From the NCBI RefSeq assembly GCF_042666615.1, contig NZ_JBHTDD010000016.1, forward strand, positions 101,939 through 165,938: a stretch of DNA of 64,000 nt, in the 5' to 3' direction. The notes below the pieces were generated by a model. It was not told the origin of the DNA. It worked only from the letters and a program-made list of their open reading frames with translations, and did no database searches. Positions 34,792-44,313 of the stretch are shown one piece after another (position 1 is the stretch's first letter; each line of letters begins with the position of its first letter). Origin of the DNA: KBS50 sp042666615 (lineage in GTDB: Bacteria; Actinomycetota; Actinomycetes; Mycobacteriales; Micromonosporaceae). Both the position numbers and the translations under genes were made by a program.

Positions 34792-35235
34792 ATGCCTCAC
34801 GAACCCCGGGCCGAGCACGCGCCGCGCCGCCCGCTGACATGGGCCGCCGGACTGGCCCTGCTCCTGGTCTGCGGTTTGCTCGGCATCGGTGGCTGGTTCC
34901 TCTTCCGGCCGGCGCAGGAGCCCGCCACCGCGGTCCGGATCGCCACCGACGCCTTCGTCGGCCGGTTGATCGCCGGTGACTACGGTGCGGCGTACGACGG
35001 GTTGTGCGCCGACACCCGGGAACGGTTCGACCGGGAGGAGTTCGTCGACAGCGTCGCGGGGCGACCCGCGGTCCGGTCGTACCAGATCGAGGCGATCGAG
35101 GACGGCGGCGCCGGCGGGTTCACCGTTCGCCTGACCCTCGCCGACCCGAGTGGTACGACGGCCCCGCAGGTGTTCCGGGTGGTCCCGGACCGGGGCGCCT
35201 GGCGGGTGTGCGGCGACCCGCTTCCCGCCGGCTGA
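34792..35235 (+). CDS. Membrane-anchored protein with extracytoplasmic NTF2/DUF4878-like domain
   Basis: 147 residues with a single N-terminal transmembrane helix (about 16-38) after a short basic cytoplasmic start, then an extracytoplasmic domain. It shows the pattern TDAFVGRLIAGDYGAAYDGLC and RVVPDRGAWRVCG, which resembles small NTF2-like lipoprotein domains (DUF4878/DUF3828 type). Two cysteines (in GLCADT and WRVCGD) could form a disulfide. No lipobox is seen. Function unknown. Monocistronic, converging with the zinc protease gene across a hairpin. Confidence 0.75.
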   Translation: MPHEPRAEHAPRRPLTWAAGLALLLVCGLLGIGGWFLFRPAQEPATAVRIATDAFVGRLIAGDYGAAYDGLCADTRERFDREEFVDSVAGRPAVRSYQIEAIEDGGAGGFTVRLTLADPSGTTAPQVFRVVPDRGAWRVCGDPLPAG

Positions 35236-35268
35236 TCGGCCGGACATCTCATGATCCACTTTGTTCGT

Positions 35269-35310
35269 GGCATGTCGCGGCACCCGGATCTTCGGATACC
35301 GCGACATGCC
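35269..35310. terminator. Inverted repeat, probable bidirectional terminator
   Basis: 12-bp perfect arms GGCATGTCGCGG (35269-35280) and complement (35299-35310) with an 18-nt loop containing CCG/CGG pairing. It lies between convergent genes ending at 35235 and 35341. No U-tract. Confidence 0.6.
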
Positions 35311-35340
35311 GCATATCGCGTGCCTTAGGTCATCGACGGA

Positions 35341-36249
35341 TCAGAGACTGCCACGAAACGTGTCGCAGTTCCGCGGGTCACCACCGTTGTAGCCCTGCAG
35401 GAACCACTTCTTCCGCTGGGCGGAGGTGCCGTGGGTGAAGGCGTCCGGGTCGACCCCGCGGCCCGAGCGCTCCTGGATGGTGTCGTCGCCGATCGCCTCG
35501 GCGGTGGTGACCGCCTCCTGGATGTCCTGGTCGGTGATCGTCTTGAACAGGGCCTCGCCGTTGGGCTCCTTGGTCTCCGTGGCGTGGTGCGCCCAGACGC
35601 CCGCGTAGCAGTCGGCCTGCAGTTCCAGGCGGACCGAGCCCGACTCGGGTCCGGACTGGCCGCCCTCCTGGGCACGGGCGTTGGTGCCCAGCAGGTTCTG
35701 CATGTGGTGGCCGTACTCGTGGGCCAGGACGTACGGCGCGGCGAACTCGCCGCTGGCCCCGAACTTGTCGGACAGTTCGCCGTAGAACGTCAGGTCGATG
35801 TAGACGTGCGAGTCGGCCGGACAGTAGAACGGTCCCACTCCCGAGTCGGCCTGACCACAGCCGGTGTTCACGGCGCCGGAGAAGAACCGGGTCGTGGTCG
35901 GCTCGTACGGCCGGTCGAAGTACTCGGGCGTCGCCTGCTCCCAGAAGGTCTGGATCGACTGGACGTAGAGCCAGTTGCGGCAGTCGACGTTCTGGAACCT
36001 GTCCGGGTTGCTCTTGGCGCACTTCTGTTCCAGCGAGGAGTTGTCGGTCTCCGACTCGCCGCCGGTCATGGCGTTCAGCCCGAACCCACCCCCGACCAGC
36101 GCGACCAGCACGGTGAGGATGATTCCGATCAGCCCGCCGCGGCCGCCGCCGATCGGGATGGGGATGCCGCCGCGCCCGCCACCCCCGCCCGAGCCCCGTT
36201 GGTCCTCGACCTGCCCGGACCGCAGGTCGGCATTGTCGTTCAGCTCCAT
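35341..36249 (-). CDS. Membrane-anchored neutral zinc metallopeptidase (YpfJ family)
   Basis: 302-residue predicted metallopeptidase with HEYGHH (H177-H182; HExxH zinc motif), the downstream ELQADCYAGVWAHH segment carrying the third ligand, and family landmarks YCPADSHVYIDLTFY. The N-terminus is Gly/Arg-rich followed by one membrane helix (about 40-61), so the catalytic domain lies outside. Six cysteines in the mature part probably pair. The ATG at 36249 has GGGG upstream and begins MELNDNADLR. Physiological substrate unknown. Confidence 0.92.
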   Translation of the reverse strand: MELNDNADLRSGQVEDQRGSGGGGGRGGIPIPIGGGRGGLIGIILTVLVALVGGGFGLNAMTGGESETDNSSLEQKCAKSNPDRFQNVDCRNWLYVQSIQTFWEQATPEYFDRPYEPTTTRFFSGAVNTGCGQADSGVGPFYCPADSHVYIDLTFYGELSDKFGASGEFAAPYVLAHEYGHHMQNLLGTNARAQEGGQSGPESGSVRLELQADCYAGVWAHHATETKEPNGEALFKTITDQDIQEAVTTAEAIGDDTIQERSGRGVDPDAFTHGTSAQRKKWFLQGYNGGDPRNCDTFRGSL

Positions 36250-36375
36250 CGAAACCCCGATCGTCGATCGACAAACACGCTCGCCCGACATATGTCCCGG
36301 CCAATGCCCGGCTGGGCGACTCCGTACCCGATGATCTTGGTCGGTAATCCGGCGGGCCGCCGGTCCGGTGCCCGG

Positions 36376-36381
36376 TACAAT
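36376..36381 (+). promoter_or_regulatory. Near-consensus -10 box upstream of the ABC-F gene
   Basis: TACAAT, the strongest -10 match in this region, ends 6 nt before a GTG that opens a 6-codon ORF. No convincing -35 is present. Transcription from here gives the ABC-F mRNA a leader of about 105 nt. Confidence 0.55.
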
Positions 36382-36387
36382 GGCCTG

Positions 36388-36408
36388 GTGCTGCTCTGCG
36401 AAGGCTGA
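36388..36408 (+). CDS. Putative leaderless leader peptide ORF (6 aa) before the ABC-F gene
   Basis: GTG followed by five codons and TGA would encode MLLCEG. The start is 6 nt after a TACAAT box. It is followed by an imperfect hairpin and then the ABC-F start. Such an arrangement would suit antibiotic-sensing attenuation, as known for many ribosome-protection ABC-F genes; this is inference. Confidence 0.4.
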   Translation: MLLCEG

Positions 36409-36418
36409 TCCGCCCCGC

Positions 36419-36452
36419 GCCGGCGAGAGGACCGTTCCTCGTCGGCGCTGCC
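36419..36452 (+). promoter_or_regulatory. Imperfect hairpin in the ABC-F leader
   Basis: GCGCCGGCGAGAGGA pairs with TCCTCGTCGGCGC with one bulge and one mismatch. The stem lies between the 6-codon ORF and the ABC-F start codon and could be an attenuator; no U-tract follows. Confidence 0.4.
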
Positions 36453-36493
36453 GTGTGCCCTGAGTCAGCCCTACCGAGAGCGAGTCTTCCGAA

Positions 36494-38098
<1,605 letters not shown>

Positions 38099-38284
38099 TG
38101 GTCACTCTCGGTAACTGAAATCGATTGCTTACGCCCCGGCGTATTAGCTGCTCATGCTGACGGGATTGCGACAGTGTCGTGCGTGTCGGTTGGCGAAGAG
38201 TTGATATCTGGCGCATGATCGTCCGAGGCGGTCTAATAGGTGTGACCGTATCGAACCGCACAGTCTGGGACGTGAGGAATCAAC

Positions 38285-38512
38285 ATGGCAGCCACCGGCA
38301 CAGCCACCAGCACTGAGAAGGGTCGCCGGATCGTCGGGACCGAGCGTCAGACGCTCGCCAAGGACCTGGTCAAGCGGTACACGTCCGGCGAGAGCATCCG
38401 CGCCCTCGCGGCCTCGACCGGCCGGTCCTACGGGTTCATCCACCGGGTGCTCACCGAGTCCGGTGTGCAGCTGCGCCAGCGCGGCGGAGCCCGTCGGCGC
38501 AAGAAGGCGTGA
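38285..38512 (+). CDS. Small helix-turn-helix protein (Rv1473A type)
   Basis: 75-residue basic protein with a helix-turn-helix at about 35-60 (SIRALAASTGRSYGFIHRVL) and an Arg/Lys-rich tail RQRGGARRRKKA. Conserved in actinobacteria next to the ABC-F gene and probably DNA-binding, but its targets are not known to me. GAGGAA lies 6 nt before the ATG. The 186-bp spacer upstream is AT-rich for this genome and likely holds its own promoter. Confidence 0.88.
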   Translation: MAATGTATSTEKGRRIVGTERQTLAKDLVKRYTSGESIRALAASTGRSYGFIHRVLTESGVQLRQRGGARRRKKA

Positions 38513-38561
38513 CCCGCCCGACAGTTCGGTCCGCGACCCGCGCGGCATTCCGGGGAGCCCG

Positions 38562-39326
38562 GTGACCGCCGACGTCGGGGTGCGGCTGGAACGCGACGGG
38601 CCGGTGGCGACAGTGACGTTGTGCCGGCCCGACGTCCTCAACGCCCAGACGCCCGCGATGTGGCTGGCTCTCCGAGCCTTCGCGCGAGACCTGCCGGCCG
38701 ACGTCCGGGTGGTCGTCGTGCGCGGCGAGGGTCGGGCATTCTCCGCGGGACTGGATCTCGCGGTCGCCCGCGGTGTCGGTGACGGATCCTTCGCGGAGCT
38801 GACCACGCTTCCGCCGGACCAGGCGGCGGACCGCATCGCGGAGTTCCAGGACGCCTTCACCTGGCTGCACCGGCCGGACCTCATCTCGGTCGCGGCGGTG
38901 CGGGGCCACGCGATAGGCGCCGGCTTCCAGCTCGCGATCGCCTGCGACCTGCGAATCGTCGCCGACGACGCCAGCCTGTCAATGGCCGAGGTGACCCTCG
39001 GCCTGGTGCCCGACCTGGCCGGGACCGGACGGCTTGTGGATCTGGTCGGCTACTCCCGGGCACTGGAGATCTGCGTCACCGGTCGCCGGTTGGCCGCCGC
39101 CGAGGCGGACCGGCTCGGGCTGGCCAACCTGGTGGTGCCGGCGACCGACCTGGAGTCGGCAACGGCCGACCTGACCGCCGCCATCCTCGCCGCGAACCGG
39201 GACGCCGTGGTGGAGATCAAGGCGCTGCTGGCCGGTGCCGCCCGGCGTTCGCCCGCCGACCAGCAGCGGGCCGAACGGGAGGCGCAGGTGCGGCGGCTGC
39301 GGGACATCGCCGGCCTGGGTGAGTAA
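38562..39326 (+). CDS. Enoyl-CoA hydratase/isomerase family protein
   Basis: Crotonase-fold enzyme of 254 residues, with the oxyanion-hole segments GEGRAFSAGLDLA and GHAIGAGFQLAIACDLR and the following EVTLGLVPDLAGTGRL. The position of the catalytic glutamates is conserved in the second motif region, so it is probably active on an acyl-CoA; the substrate is unknown. The GTG start has GGGGAG 4 nt upstream. It corresponds by position to mycobacterial echA12. Confidence 0.9.
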   Translation: MTADVGVRLERDGPVATVTLCRPDVLNAQTPAMWLALRAFARDLPADVRVVVVRGEGRAFSAGLDLAVARGVGDGSFAELTTLPPDQAADRIAEFQDAFTWLHRPDLISVAAVRGHAIGAGFQLAIACDLRIVADDASLSMAEVTLGLVPDLAGTGRLVDLVGYSRALEICVTGRRLAAAEADRLGLANLVVPATDLESATADLTAAILAANRDAVVEIKALLAGAARRSPADQQRAEREAQVRRLRDIAGLGE

Positions 39327-39639
39327 CCGGCGCTCCGCCGGCTGTCGACCGGAGCCCCGGCCGCTCGGCCCCTGGATCGTGCCCGGCCCGGGAATCGTTG
39401 CCTGGGCCGTGGAACGCTTGTCGCCTGGGCCGTGGGAGGCTTGCGGTCGGGGGCGTGGAAGGTGCCGACGGGTGCCCGGCGGGTAAGGACCGCCTGGGAA
39501 GATAATGGTTACCTGTGAGGTTGTCGTAGGGGGCGGGGAGACTCGACCCGTGGACCGATGTCCGACCGGTGGTCCGGCGTCGGCCTTCCTGGGTATGGCG
39601 TTCTGGAGATGGACGTCGTGGGCGACACGGAGGTGACCG
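39327..39639. other. Intergenic region upstream of the ABC exporter
   Basis: 313-bp spacer. It contains two copies of a roughly 24-bp unit with GCCTGGGCCGTGGAACGCTTG (about 39398-39446), an AT-rich GATAAT at 39501-39506 that may be part of a promoter, and the strong RBS GGAGGTGA just before the next gene. ORFs crossing it have no family resemblance. Confidence 0.45.
39398..39446. repeat. 24-bp direct repeat, 2 copies
   Basis: Two adjacent copies of TTGCCTGGGCCGTGGAACGC / TCGCCTGGGCCGTGGGAGGC, each followed by TTG, noncoding. Confidence 0.6.
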
Positions 39640-41634
39640 GTGAGCCATCCGATGGGCGGCGGCATGGGCGGCGGTTGGTCCATGATCCGGTCGATGCGCA
39701 GCAAGGACGAGGTGTCCGGGCACCGGGTGCGGTCCGGCACGAGCCGTCGCATCGTCTCGTTCGCCCACCCGTACCGCCGCGACATCGTCGTCTTCCTGAT
39801 CACCGTGGTGATTGCGGCGGTGATCGGGGTGGCCACCCCGGTGCTCGCCGGCTCGGTGATCGACGCGATCACCAGGGGCGGCGCCGAGGCCGGTTCCACA
39901 GTCGTACGGCTGGCCCTGGTGATCGCCGCGCTGGCGGTCGCCGACGCGCTGTTCTCCCTGGCCCAGCGGTGGTACTCGGCCCGCATCGGCGAGGGGATCA
40001 TCCTCGACCTGCGCACCAAGGTCTACGACCACGTGCAGCGGATGCCGCTGCAGTTCTTCACCCGCACTCAGACCGGTGCCCTGGTCAGCCGGCTCAACAA
40101 CGACGTGCTCGGCGCCCAGCGCGCGTTCACCAGCACGCTGTCCGGTGTGGTGAGCAACGTCATCCAGTTGCTTCTCACCGCCGCGGTGATGTTCACCCTG
40201 TCCTGGCAGATAACCGCGTTGTCCCTGGTGCTGCTGCCGATCTTCATCATCCCGGCCCGTCGGGTGGGGCGTCGACTCGCCGAGATCACCCGCGAGTCCT
40301 ACAACCTCGACGCCAAGATGAACGCCACCATGACCGAACGGTTCGGCGTCTCCGGCGCCCTGCTGGTCAAGCTGTTCGGCCGGCCCGAGGCAGAGGCGGA
40401 CCGGTTCGCCCAGCGGGCCACCCGGGTCCGCGACATCGGCATCCAGTCAGCCATGTACTCGCGTACCTTCTTCGTCGCCATGCTGCTGGTCGCCTCGCTC
40501 GCCCAGGCGCTCACCTACGGGTTGGGCGGCTGGCTGGCGGTCACCGGCGCGGTAAGCGCCGGCACCGTGGTCACCCTCGCCCTGCTGCTCACCCGGCTGT
40601 ACGGGCCGTTGACCGCGCTGTCAAACGTGCGGGTCGACGTGATGAGCGCCCTGGTCTCCTTCGACCGGGTGTTCGAGGTGCTGGACCTGAGCCCGTCGAT
40701 AGCGGAGAAGCCGGACGCGGTGCCCGTCCCGCGCGGCGACGGGCGGGTGGAGTTCCGGGACGTCCGGTTCCGCTATCCGAGCGCCTCGGAGGTGTCGCTC
40801 GCCTCCCTGGAGGACGTGGCCGCCCTCGACCGGCAGGTAAACGATCCGGTCCTCAAGGGCGTCTCGTTCACCGTCGAGCCCGGTCAGATGGTGGCGCTTG
40901 TCGGCCCGTCCGGGGCCGGTAAGTCGACCACCTCAATGCTGCTGTCGCGGGTGTACGACGTGACCGACGGCGAGGTGCGGGTCGGCGGCGTCGACGTCCG
41001 GGACGCCACCCTCGGGTCGCTGCGTGACGAGATCGGCGTGGTCACCCAGGACTCTCACCTGTTCCACGAGACCATCGCGGAGAACCTCCGGTACGCCAAA
41101 CCGGACGCCACCGACGACGAGTTGTGGGCGGCACTACGCGGGGCCCAGATCGCCGACCTGGTCCGATCGCTGCCCGACGGCTTGCAGACGGTGGTCGGCG
41201 AGCGCGGCTACCGGTTCTCCGGCGGCGAGAAGCAGCGCATCGCGATCGCTCGGCTACTGCTCAAGGCGCCGTCGATCGTGGTGCTGGACGAGGCGACGGC
41301 GCATCTCGACTCCGAGTCCGAGGCCGCGGTGCAGCGGGCCCTGTCGGTCGCGTTGACCGGTCGCACCGCGCTGGTTATCGCCCACCGGCTGTCCACCGTC
41401 CGGGAAGCCGACCAGATCCTGGTGTTGGACGACGGGCGGATCGTCGAGCGGGGCAAGCACGACGAGCTGGTCGCGGTCGGCGGCCTGTACGCCGAGCTGT
41501 ACCGCACCCAGTTCGCCGTCGCCGACTCGCCCGCGCCGCTGGTCGCCGAGAGCCCCGAGCCGATCACCACGATTCCCATGCACGAGTACGTGGTGGCCGA
41601 CGAGGCCCTGCCGCCCGCCGCCGCCAACAACTGA
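39640..41634 (+). CDS. ABC transporter, fused permease-ATPase
   Basis: 664-residue half-transporter: an N-terminal Gly/Met-rich stretch, six membrane helices (about 40-330), then an ATPase domain with Walker A GPSGAGKST, signature FSGGEKQRIA, Walker B IVVLDEATAHLD and H-loop AHRLST. Half-transporters act as homo- or heterodimeric exporters; the substrate is unknown and no partner gene is adjacent. The GTG start has the strong RBS GGAGGTGA 3 nt upstream. A non-conserved acidic C-terminal tail follows the ATPase domain. Confidence 0.94.
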   Translation: MSHPMGGGMGGGWSMIRSMRSKDEVSGHRVRSGTSRRIVSFAHPYRRDIVVFLITVVIAAVIGVATPVLAGSVIDAITRGGAEAGSTVVRLALVIAALAVADALFSLAQRWYSARIGEGIILDLRTKVYDHVQRMPLQFFTRTQTGALVSRLNNDVLGAQRAFTSTLSGVVSNVIQLLLTAAVMFTLSWQITALSLVLLPIFIIPARRVGRRLAEITRESYNLDAKMNATMTERFGVSGALLVKLFGRPEAEADRFAQRATRVRDIGIQSAMYSRTFFVAMLLVASLAQALTYGLGGWLAVTGAVSAGTVVTLALLLTRLYGPLTALSNVRVDVMSALVSFDRVFEVLDLSPSIAEKPDAVPVPRGDGRVEFRDVRFRYPSASEVSLASLEDVAALDRQVNDPVLKGVSFTVEPGQMVALVGPSGAGKSTTSMLLSRVYDVTDGEVRVGGVDVRDATLGSLRDEIGVVTQDSHLFHETIAENLRYAKPDATDDELWAALRGAQIADLVRSLPDGLQTVVGERGYRFSGGEKQRIAIARLLLKAPSIVVLDEATAHLDSESEAAVQRALSVALTGRTALVIAHRLSTVREADQILVLDDGRIVERGKHDELVAVGGLYAELYRTQFAVADSPAPLVAESPEPITTIPMHEYVVADEALPPAAANN

Positions 41635-41700
41635 CAGCACGGTGCGAGCCGGTCCGGCTCCGAAGGGCAGCGGGCCGGTCGGGCTGGTCGCAGCGGCGGT

Positions 41701-41706
41701 TAAGGT
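41701..41706 (+). promoter_or_regulatory. Putative -10 box of a leaderless transcript (gene at 41714)
   Basis: TAAGGT ends 7 nt before the ATG at 41714; no Shine-Dalgarno sequence. Confidence 0.45.
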
Positions 41707-41713
41707 CGTCAGC

Positions 41714-42082
41714 ATGACCCAGACAAGTCTCGACGACGTGCTTGTCGCGCTGGACCGGTTCGTGGCCCGCATCGACGCGTACGACCCGGCGGCGAAACCG
41801 CTCGGCGCCGTCGAGGTGGCGGTGCCCGGCCAGGCGGCGCGGCTCAGCCTCAGCGCCCCGGTCGCCCGCGCGCTGGTGGCCGCGTTGGACGGATACCACG
41901 ATCCGCGCGACCAGGGCCCGTGCGAGCACTGCGGCGGTCGTCGGCTCGACCACAACTTCCTGTGCCTGGACTGCCAGCGACCCAACGGGGTGTTCGGCGC
42001 CCTGCTCGCCGAGCGCGCCGCCGCCTACAGCGGTGATCCGGCCGCACTGCTCGGCCCGCCCGAGGGAGGGGCCTCCCGGTGA
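41714..42082 (+). CDS. Small zinc-ribbon protein of unknown function
   Basis: 122-residue protein with a CEHCGGRRLDHNFLCLDC zinc-ribbon motif (CxxC...CxxC) near residues 76-93 and an alpha/beta N-terminus (SLDDVLVALDRFVARID). It looks like an actinobacterial conserved hypothetical protein. The ATG was preferred because it follows a TAAGGT box by 7 nt; the longer upstream frame has no start support. Convergent with the glycosylase gene across a 24-bp hairpin. Confidence 0.8.
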   Translation: MTQTSLDDVLVALDRFVARIDAYDPAAKPLGAVEVAVPGQAARLSLSAPVARALVAALDGYHDPRDQGPCEHCGGRRLDHNFLCLDCQRPNGVFGALLAERAAAYSGDPAALLGPPEGGASR

Positions 42083-42094
42083 CGGCCCCCATCG

Positions 42095-42148
42095 GTGGAT
42101 CGTGGATTCCTGGTGCCCCGGGAAGGGCACCAGGAATCCACGATCCAC
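42095..42148. terminator. Perfect 24-bp stem, probable bidirectional terminator
   Basis: Arms 42095-42118 and 42125-42148 are exact complements over 24 bp, with a 6-nt loop, between convergent genes. It is one of the longest perfect stems in the window and lacks a U-tract. Confidence 0.75.
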
Positions 42149-42177
42149 GAGGCCCGCGCCGGAACGGCAGGCGCTGA

Positions 42178-42828
42178 TCAAGCAGCCATCGCTCGACGCA
42201 GCTCCCGGAAGGCGTCGGCAAGCGTTGCGGCGGTGAAGTGGGCGTTCAGGCCGCTGGGGTTGGGCAGCACCCACAGCCGGGCGGCACCGATCCGCTCGGG
42301 CTGTTCGCCGATCGCCGCGGTGGGACGGCGGAAACCCGTCCGGTACGCCGTGATGCCGACCACCGCCACCCAGACCGGCCGGTACCGGCGTACCTTCGCG
42401 GTCAGTCCGGCGGCTCCGGCGGTCAGCTCCGGTGGGCGCAGTTCGTCGGCCCGTGCCGTGGCCCGCGCCACCAGATTCGTCACCCCGATGCCCCGAGCCA
42501 GTAACTCCGCCGACTCCCACGGCCGCAGCTCCCGGTCGGTGAATCCGCCCCGGTGCAGCGCCGGCCAGAACCGGTTACCCGGCCGGGCGAAGTGCAGGCC
42601 GGTGGCGCCGGAGTAGAGGCCCGGGTTGATGCCGCAGAACAACACCGCCAGGTCGGGTGCGATCACGTCCGGGATCGTTCGGCCGGCGGCGGCCGCCACC
42701 TCGGCCCGACTTGGTTTCGGCGGGACGTGCCGAACCTCACCGACACGCATGGCGTCGCGGCCGGCGTCGCGGCGCTGCTCGATGGCCGGAGAGGTGGTCG
42801 GCGGTGGGCGGGACGCGGCACGAGGCAT
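42178..42828 (-). CDS. Mismatch-specific DNA glycosylase (Mug/TDG family)
   Basis: Removes uracil or thymine from G:U/G:T mismatches. Sequence landmarks are the active-site segment FCGINPGLYSG, HFARPGNRFWPALH (TDG family), and VLPNPSGLNAHF at the C-terminus. The ORF gives 216 residues from ATG 42828; the first 40 residues are low-complexity, so ATG 42750 (MRVGEVRH) could be the true start. It converges with the zinc-ribbon gene. Confidence 0.9.
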   Translation of the reverse strand: MPRAASRPPPTTSPAIEQRRDAGRDAMRVGEVRHVPPKPSRAEVAAAAGRTIPDVIAPDLAVLFCGINPGLYSGATGLHFARPGNRFWPALHRGGFTDRELRPWESAELLARGIGVTNLVARATARADELRPPELTAGAAGLTAKVRRYRPVWVAVVGITAYRTGFRRPTAAIGEQPERIGAARLWVLPNPSGLNAHFTAATLADAFRELRRAMAA

Positions 42829-42888
42829 ATCTCAATGGTCGGCCGCCGGCCGCGACCCGGCCAGCGACCTGCCGCACACCGGCTCCGG

Positions 42889-43002
42889 TCACCGACGACG
42901 GCGCTGCCGGACGACGGCGACCGTCACCGCGACCAGCGCGGTCACCAGCAGCAGGCAGGACATCGCGCAGATGGCGGCGTGGACCGGGCGGATGGCTCCC
43001 AT
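42889..43002 (-). CDS. Small single-span membrane protein (37 aa)
   Basis: A short ORF: ATG at 43000-43002 to TGA at 42889-42891 encodes 37 residues, MGAIRPVHAAICAMSC followed by a hydrophobic span (LLLVTALVAVTVAVV) and a RQRRRR tail. This is the layout of a small type membrane peptide. A TAGGGT box lies 8 nt before the ATG on the minus strand. Independent evidence is limited, so I rate it modestly. It lies between the SDR and glycosylase genes. Confidence 0.5.
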   Translation of the reverse strand: MGAIRPVHAAICAMSCLLLVTALVAVTVAVVRQRRRR

Positions 43003-43039
43003 GACCGGCCACCCTAGCGCAGACTCGTCGACCGGCCGC

Positions 43040-43798
43040 TCAGAGAGCGCGTAGCGCTCCGCCGTCGACCGGGATGGTGAGCCCGGTCAGGTAACCGGCC
43101 GCGGGGGAGAGGGCGAACGCCGCGACCCGACCGAACTCGGCGGGCTCTCCGATGCGACGCAACGGGATGGCGGCCTCCGCCTCGGCCCGCGCCTTCTCCG
43201 GGTCGCCGGTCGCCGCGAACAACTCCCGGTTGCGGTCCGTCATGATCCGTCCGGGCAGCAGTCCGAACACCCGCACGCCGCGCGGCCCGAACTCGTCGGC
43301 CATGTCCTTGGCCACCCCGGCGAGCCCGGGCCGCAGGCCGTTGGAGATGCCGAGGCCAGGCAGGGGTGAGCGGGCCGAGGTGGACAGGACGAGGCCGACG
43401 GCGCCGCCGTCGGTCAGCGCGGCGACGACGGTCCGGGCCACCCGGACGGCACCGAGGAACACCGACTCGAAGGCGGCGCGCCACTGGTCGTCGGTCACCT
43501 CGGCGGCGGTCCCCTTCGGTGGGCCGCCAACCGAGAGCAGGGCACCGTCCAGCCTGCCGAACCGGTCCCGGGCGCTGGCCACCAGGTGTCGGGCGGCGTC
43601 CGGGTCGGCGAGATCGGCCGGTACGCCGTGGGCCCGCTCCGGACCGAGTCGCCGCACCGCGTCGGCCACCGCGTCGGCGTCCCGTGCCGACACCACCACC
43701 CGCGCGCCGTCGGCGACCAGGCACTGCGCGGTGGCGAACCCGAGGCCGCGGGACGCGCCGGTGAGCACGTACACCCGGTCGGTCAGTCCGAGATCCAT
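43040..43798 (-). CDS. Short-chain dehydrogenase/reductase
   Basis: NAD(P)-dependent Rossmann-fold enzyme of 252 residues, with VYVLTGASRGLGFA (TGxxxGxG) near the N-terminus, LLSVGGPPKG at the conserved NNAG-like position, and the serine at LSTSARSPLPG. The usual YxxxK is replaced by a segment reading SNGLRPGLAGVAKDMA, so the catalytic tyrosine is not in its usual place; the enzyme may be atypical. Glycine-rich C-terminal PVDGGALRAL is normal. The ATG has AGGAT upstream. Substrate unknown. Confidence 0.88.
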   Translation of the reverse strand: MDLGLTDRVYVLTGASRGLGFATAQCLVADGARVVVSARDADAVADAVRRLGPERAHGVPADLADPDAARHLVASARDRFGRLDGALLSVGGPPKGTAAEVTDDQWRAAFESVFLGAVRVARTVVAALTDGGAVGLVLSTSARSPLPGLGISNGLRPGLAGVAKDMADEFGPRGVRVFGLLPGRIMTDRNRELFAATGDPEKARAEAEAAIPLRRIGEPAEFGRVAAFALSPAAGYLTGLTIPVDGGALRAL

Positions 43799-43812
43799 GC
43801 CGCGATCCTGCC

Positions 43813-44313
43813 CTACGACGGGCGGGTACGCAGCAGTCGTACCCGGCCGGCGAGCTGAACCGCCACGGCGCCGCCGGCCCGGCCGACGGCCGGCAGCCGG
43901 CGCCGTCGGGGCGGCCGGTCGCCCACGTACCGCCAAGCGGCCTCGCGGAGCGCGAGTTCCTCGGCAGCCAGGGGAGGCAGCGCCCGGCGGGCGGCCAGGT
44001 CCCGGGCGAGGTCCCAGCCGTCGCGAAACCCGCCCCGGGACGGGCGGGTCGCGGCCCAGGTGCTGAATTCCGCTATCCAGCGCTGACCGAGACCGGCGGC
44101 GAGCAGCGGCCAGTGCCGGGCGACCTCACCTGCCCGCTTGCCCAGCAGGGCCCGACGGGCGATCCCGACCCGGTGGGAATCGAAGCCCGCTGGGACCGGC
44201 GTTCCGGCGGTCAGCGCGGCGGCCAGTTCGGCCTGCCGCCGGCCGAGGTTGGCGTGGTCCCCGCCGAGGTCGGCGTGGTCCCCGCCAAGGTCGGCGTGGT
44301 CCCCGCCGGTCAT
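43813..44313 (-). CDS. DUF2063-like partner protein of the MNIO unit
   Basis: 166-residue protein. After a repetitive N-terminus (three tandem heptads GGDHADL/GGDHANL) comes a compact domain with RRQAELAAALTAGTPVPAGF, RRALLGKRAGEVARHWPLLAA and EELALREAAWRYVGD, resembling the DUF2063-like, RRE-associated partner of DUF692 enzymes. The C-terminus is basic and Arg-rich. The ATG overlaps the DUF692 stop (ATGA). By family knowledge such partners bind the precursor leader and hand it to the enzyme; here that is inference. Confidence 0.7.
   Translation of the reverse strand: MTGGDHADLGGDHADLGGDHANLGRRQAELAAALTAGTPVPAGFDSHRVGIARRALLGKRAGEVARHWPLLAAGLGQRWIAEFSTWAATRPSRGGFRDGWDLARDLAARRALPPLAAEELALREAAWRYVGDRPPRRRRLPAVGRAGGAVAVQLAGRVRLLRTRPS
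44250..44312. repeat. 21-bp tandem repeat, 3 copies, coding
   Basis: Three near-identical 21-bp units containing GTCCCCGCCGAGGTCGGCGT encode three GGDHADL-type heptapeptides at the extreme N-terminus of the DUF2063-like protein. They begin right after its start codon. Confidence 0.75.

Noticed and set aside
43813..44312. Initially read as a possible CRISPR-like repeat because of the 21-bp units
   Set aside because: Units are contiguous with no spacers and encode in-frame heptapeptides.
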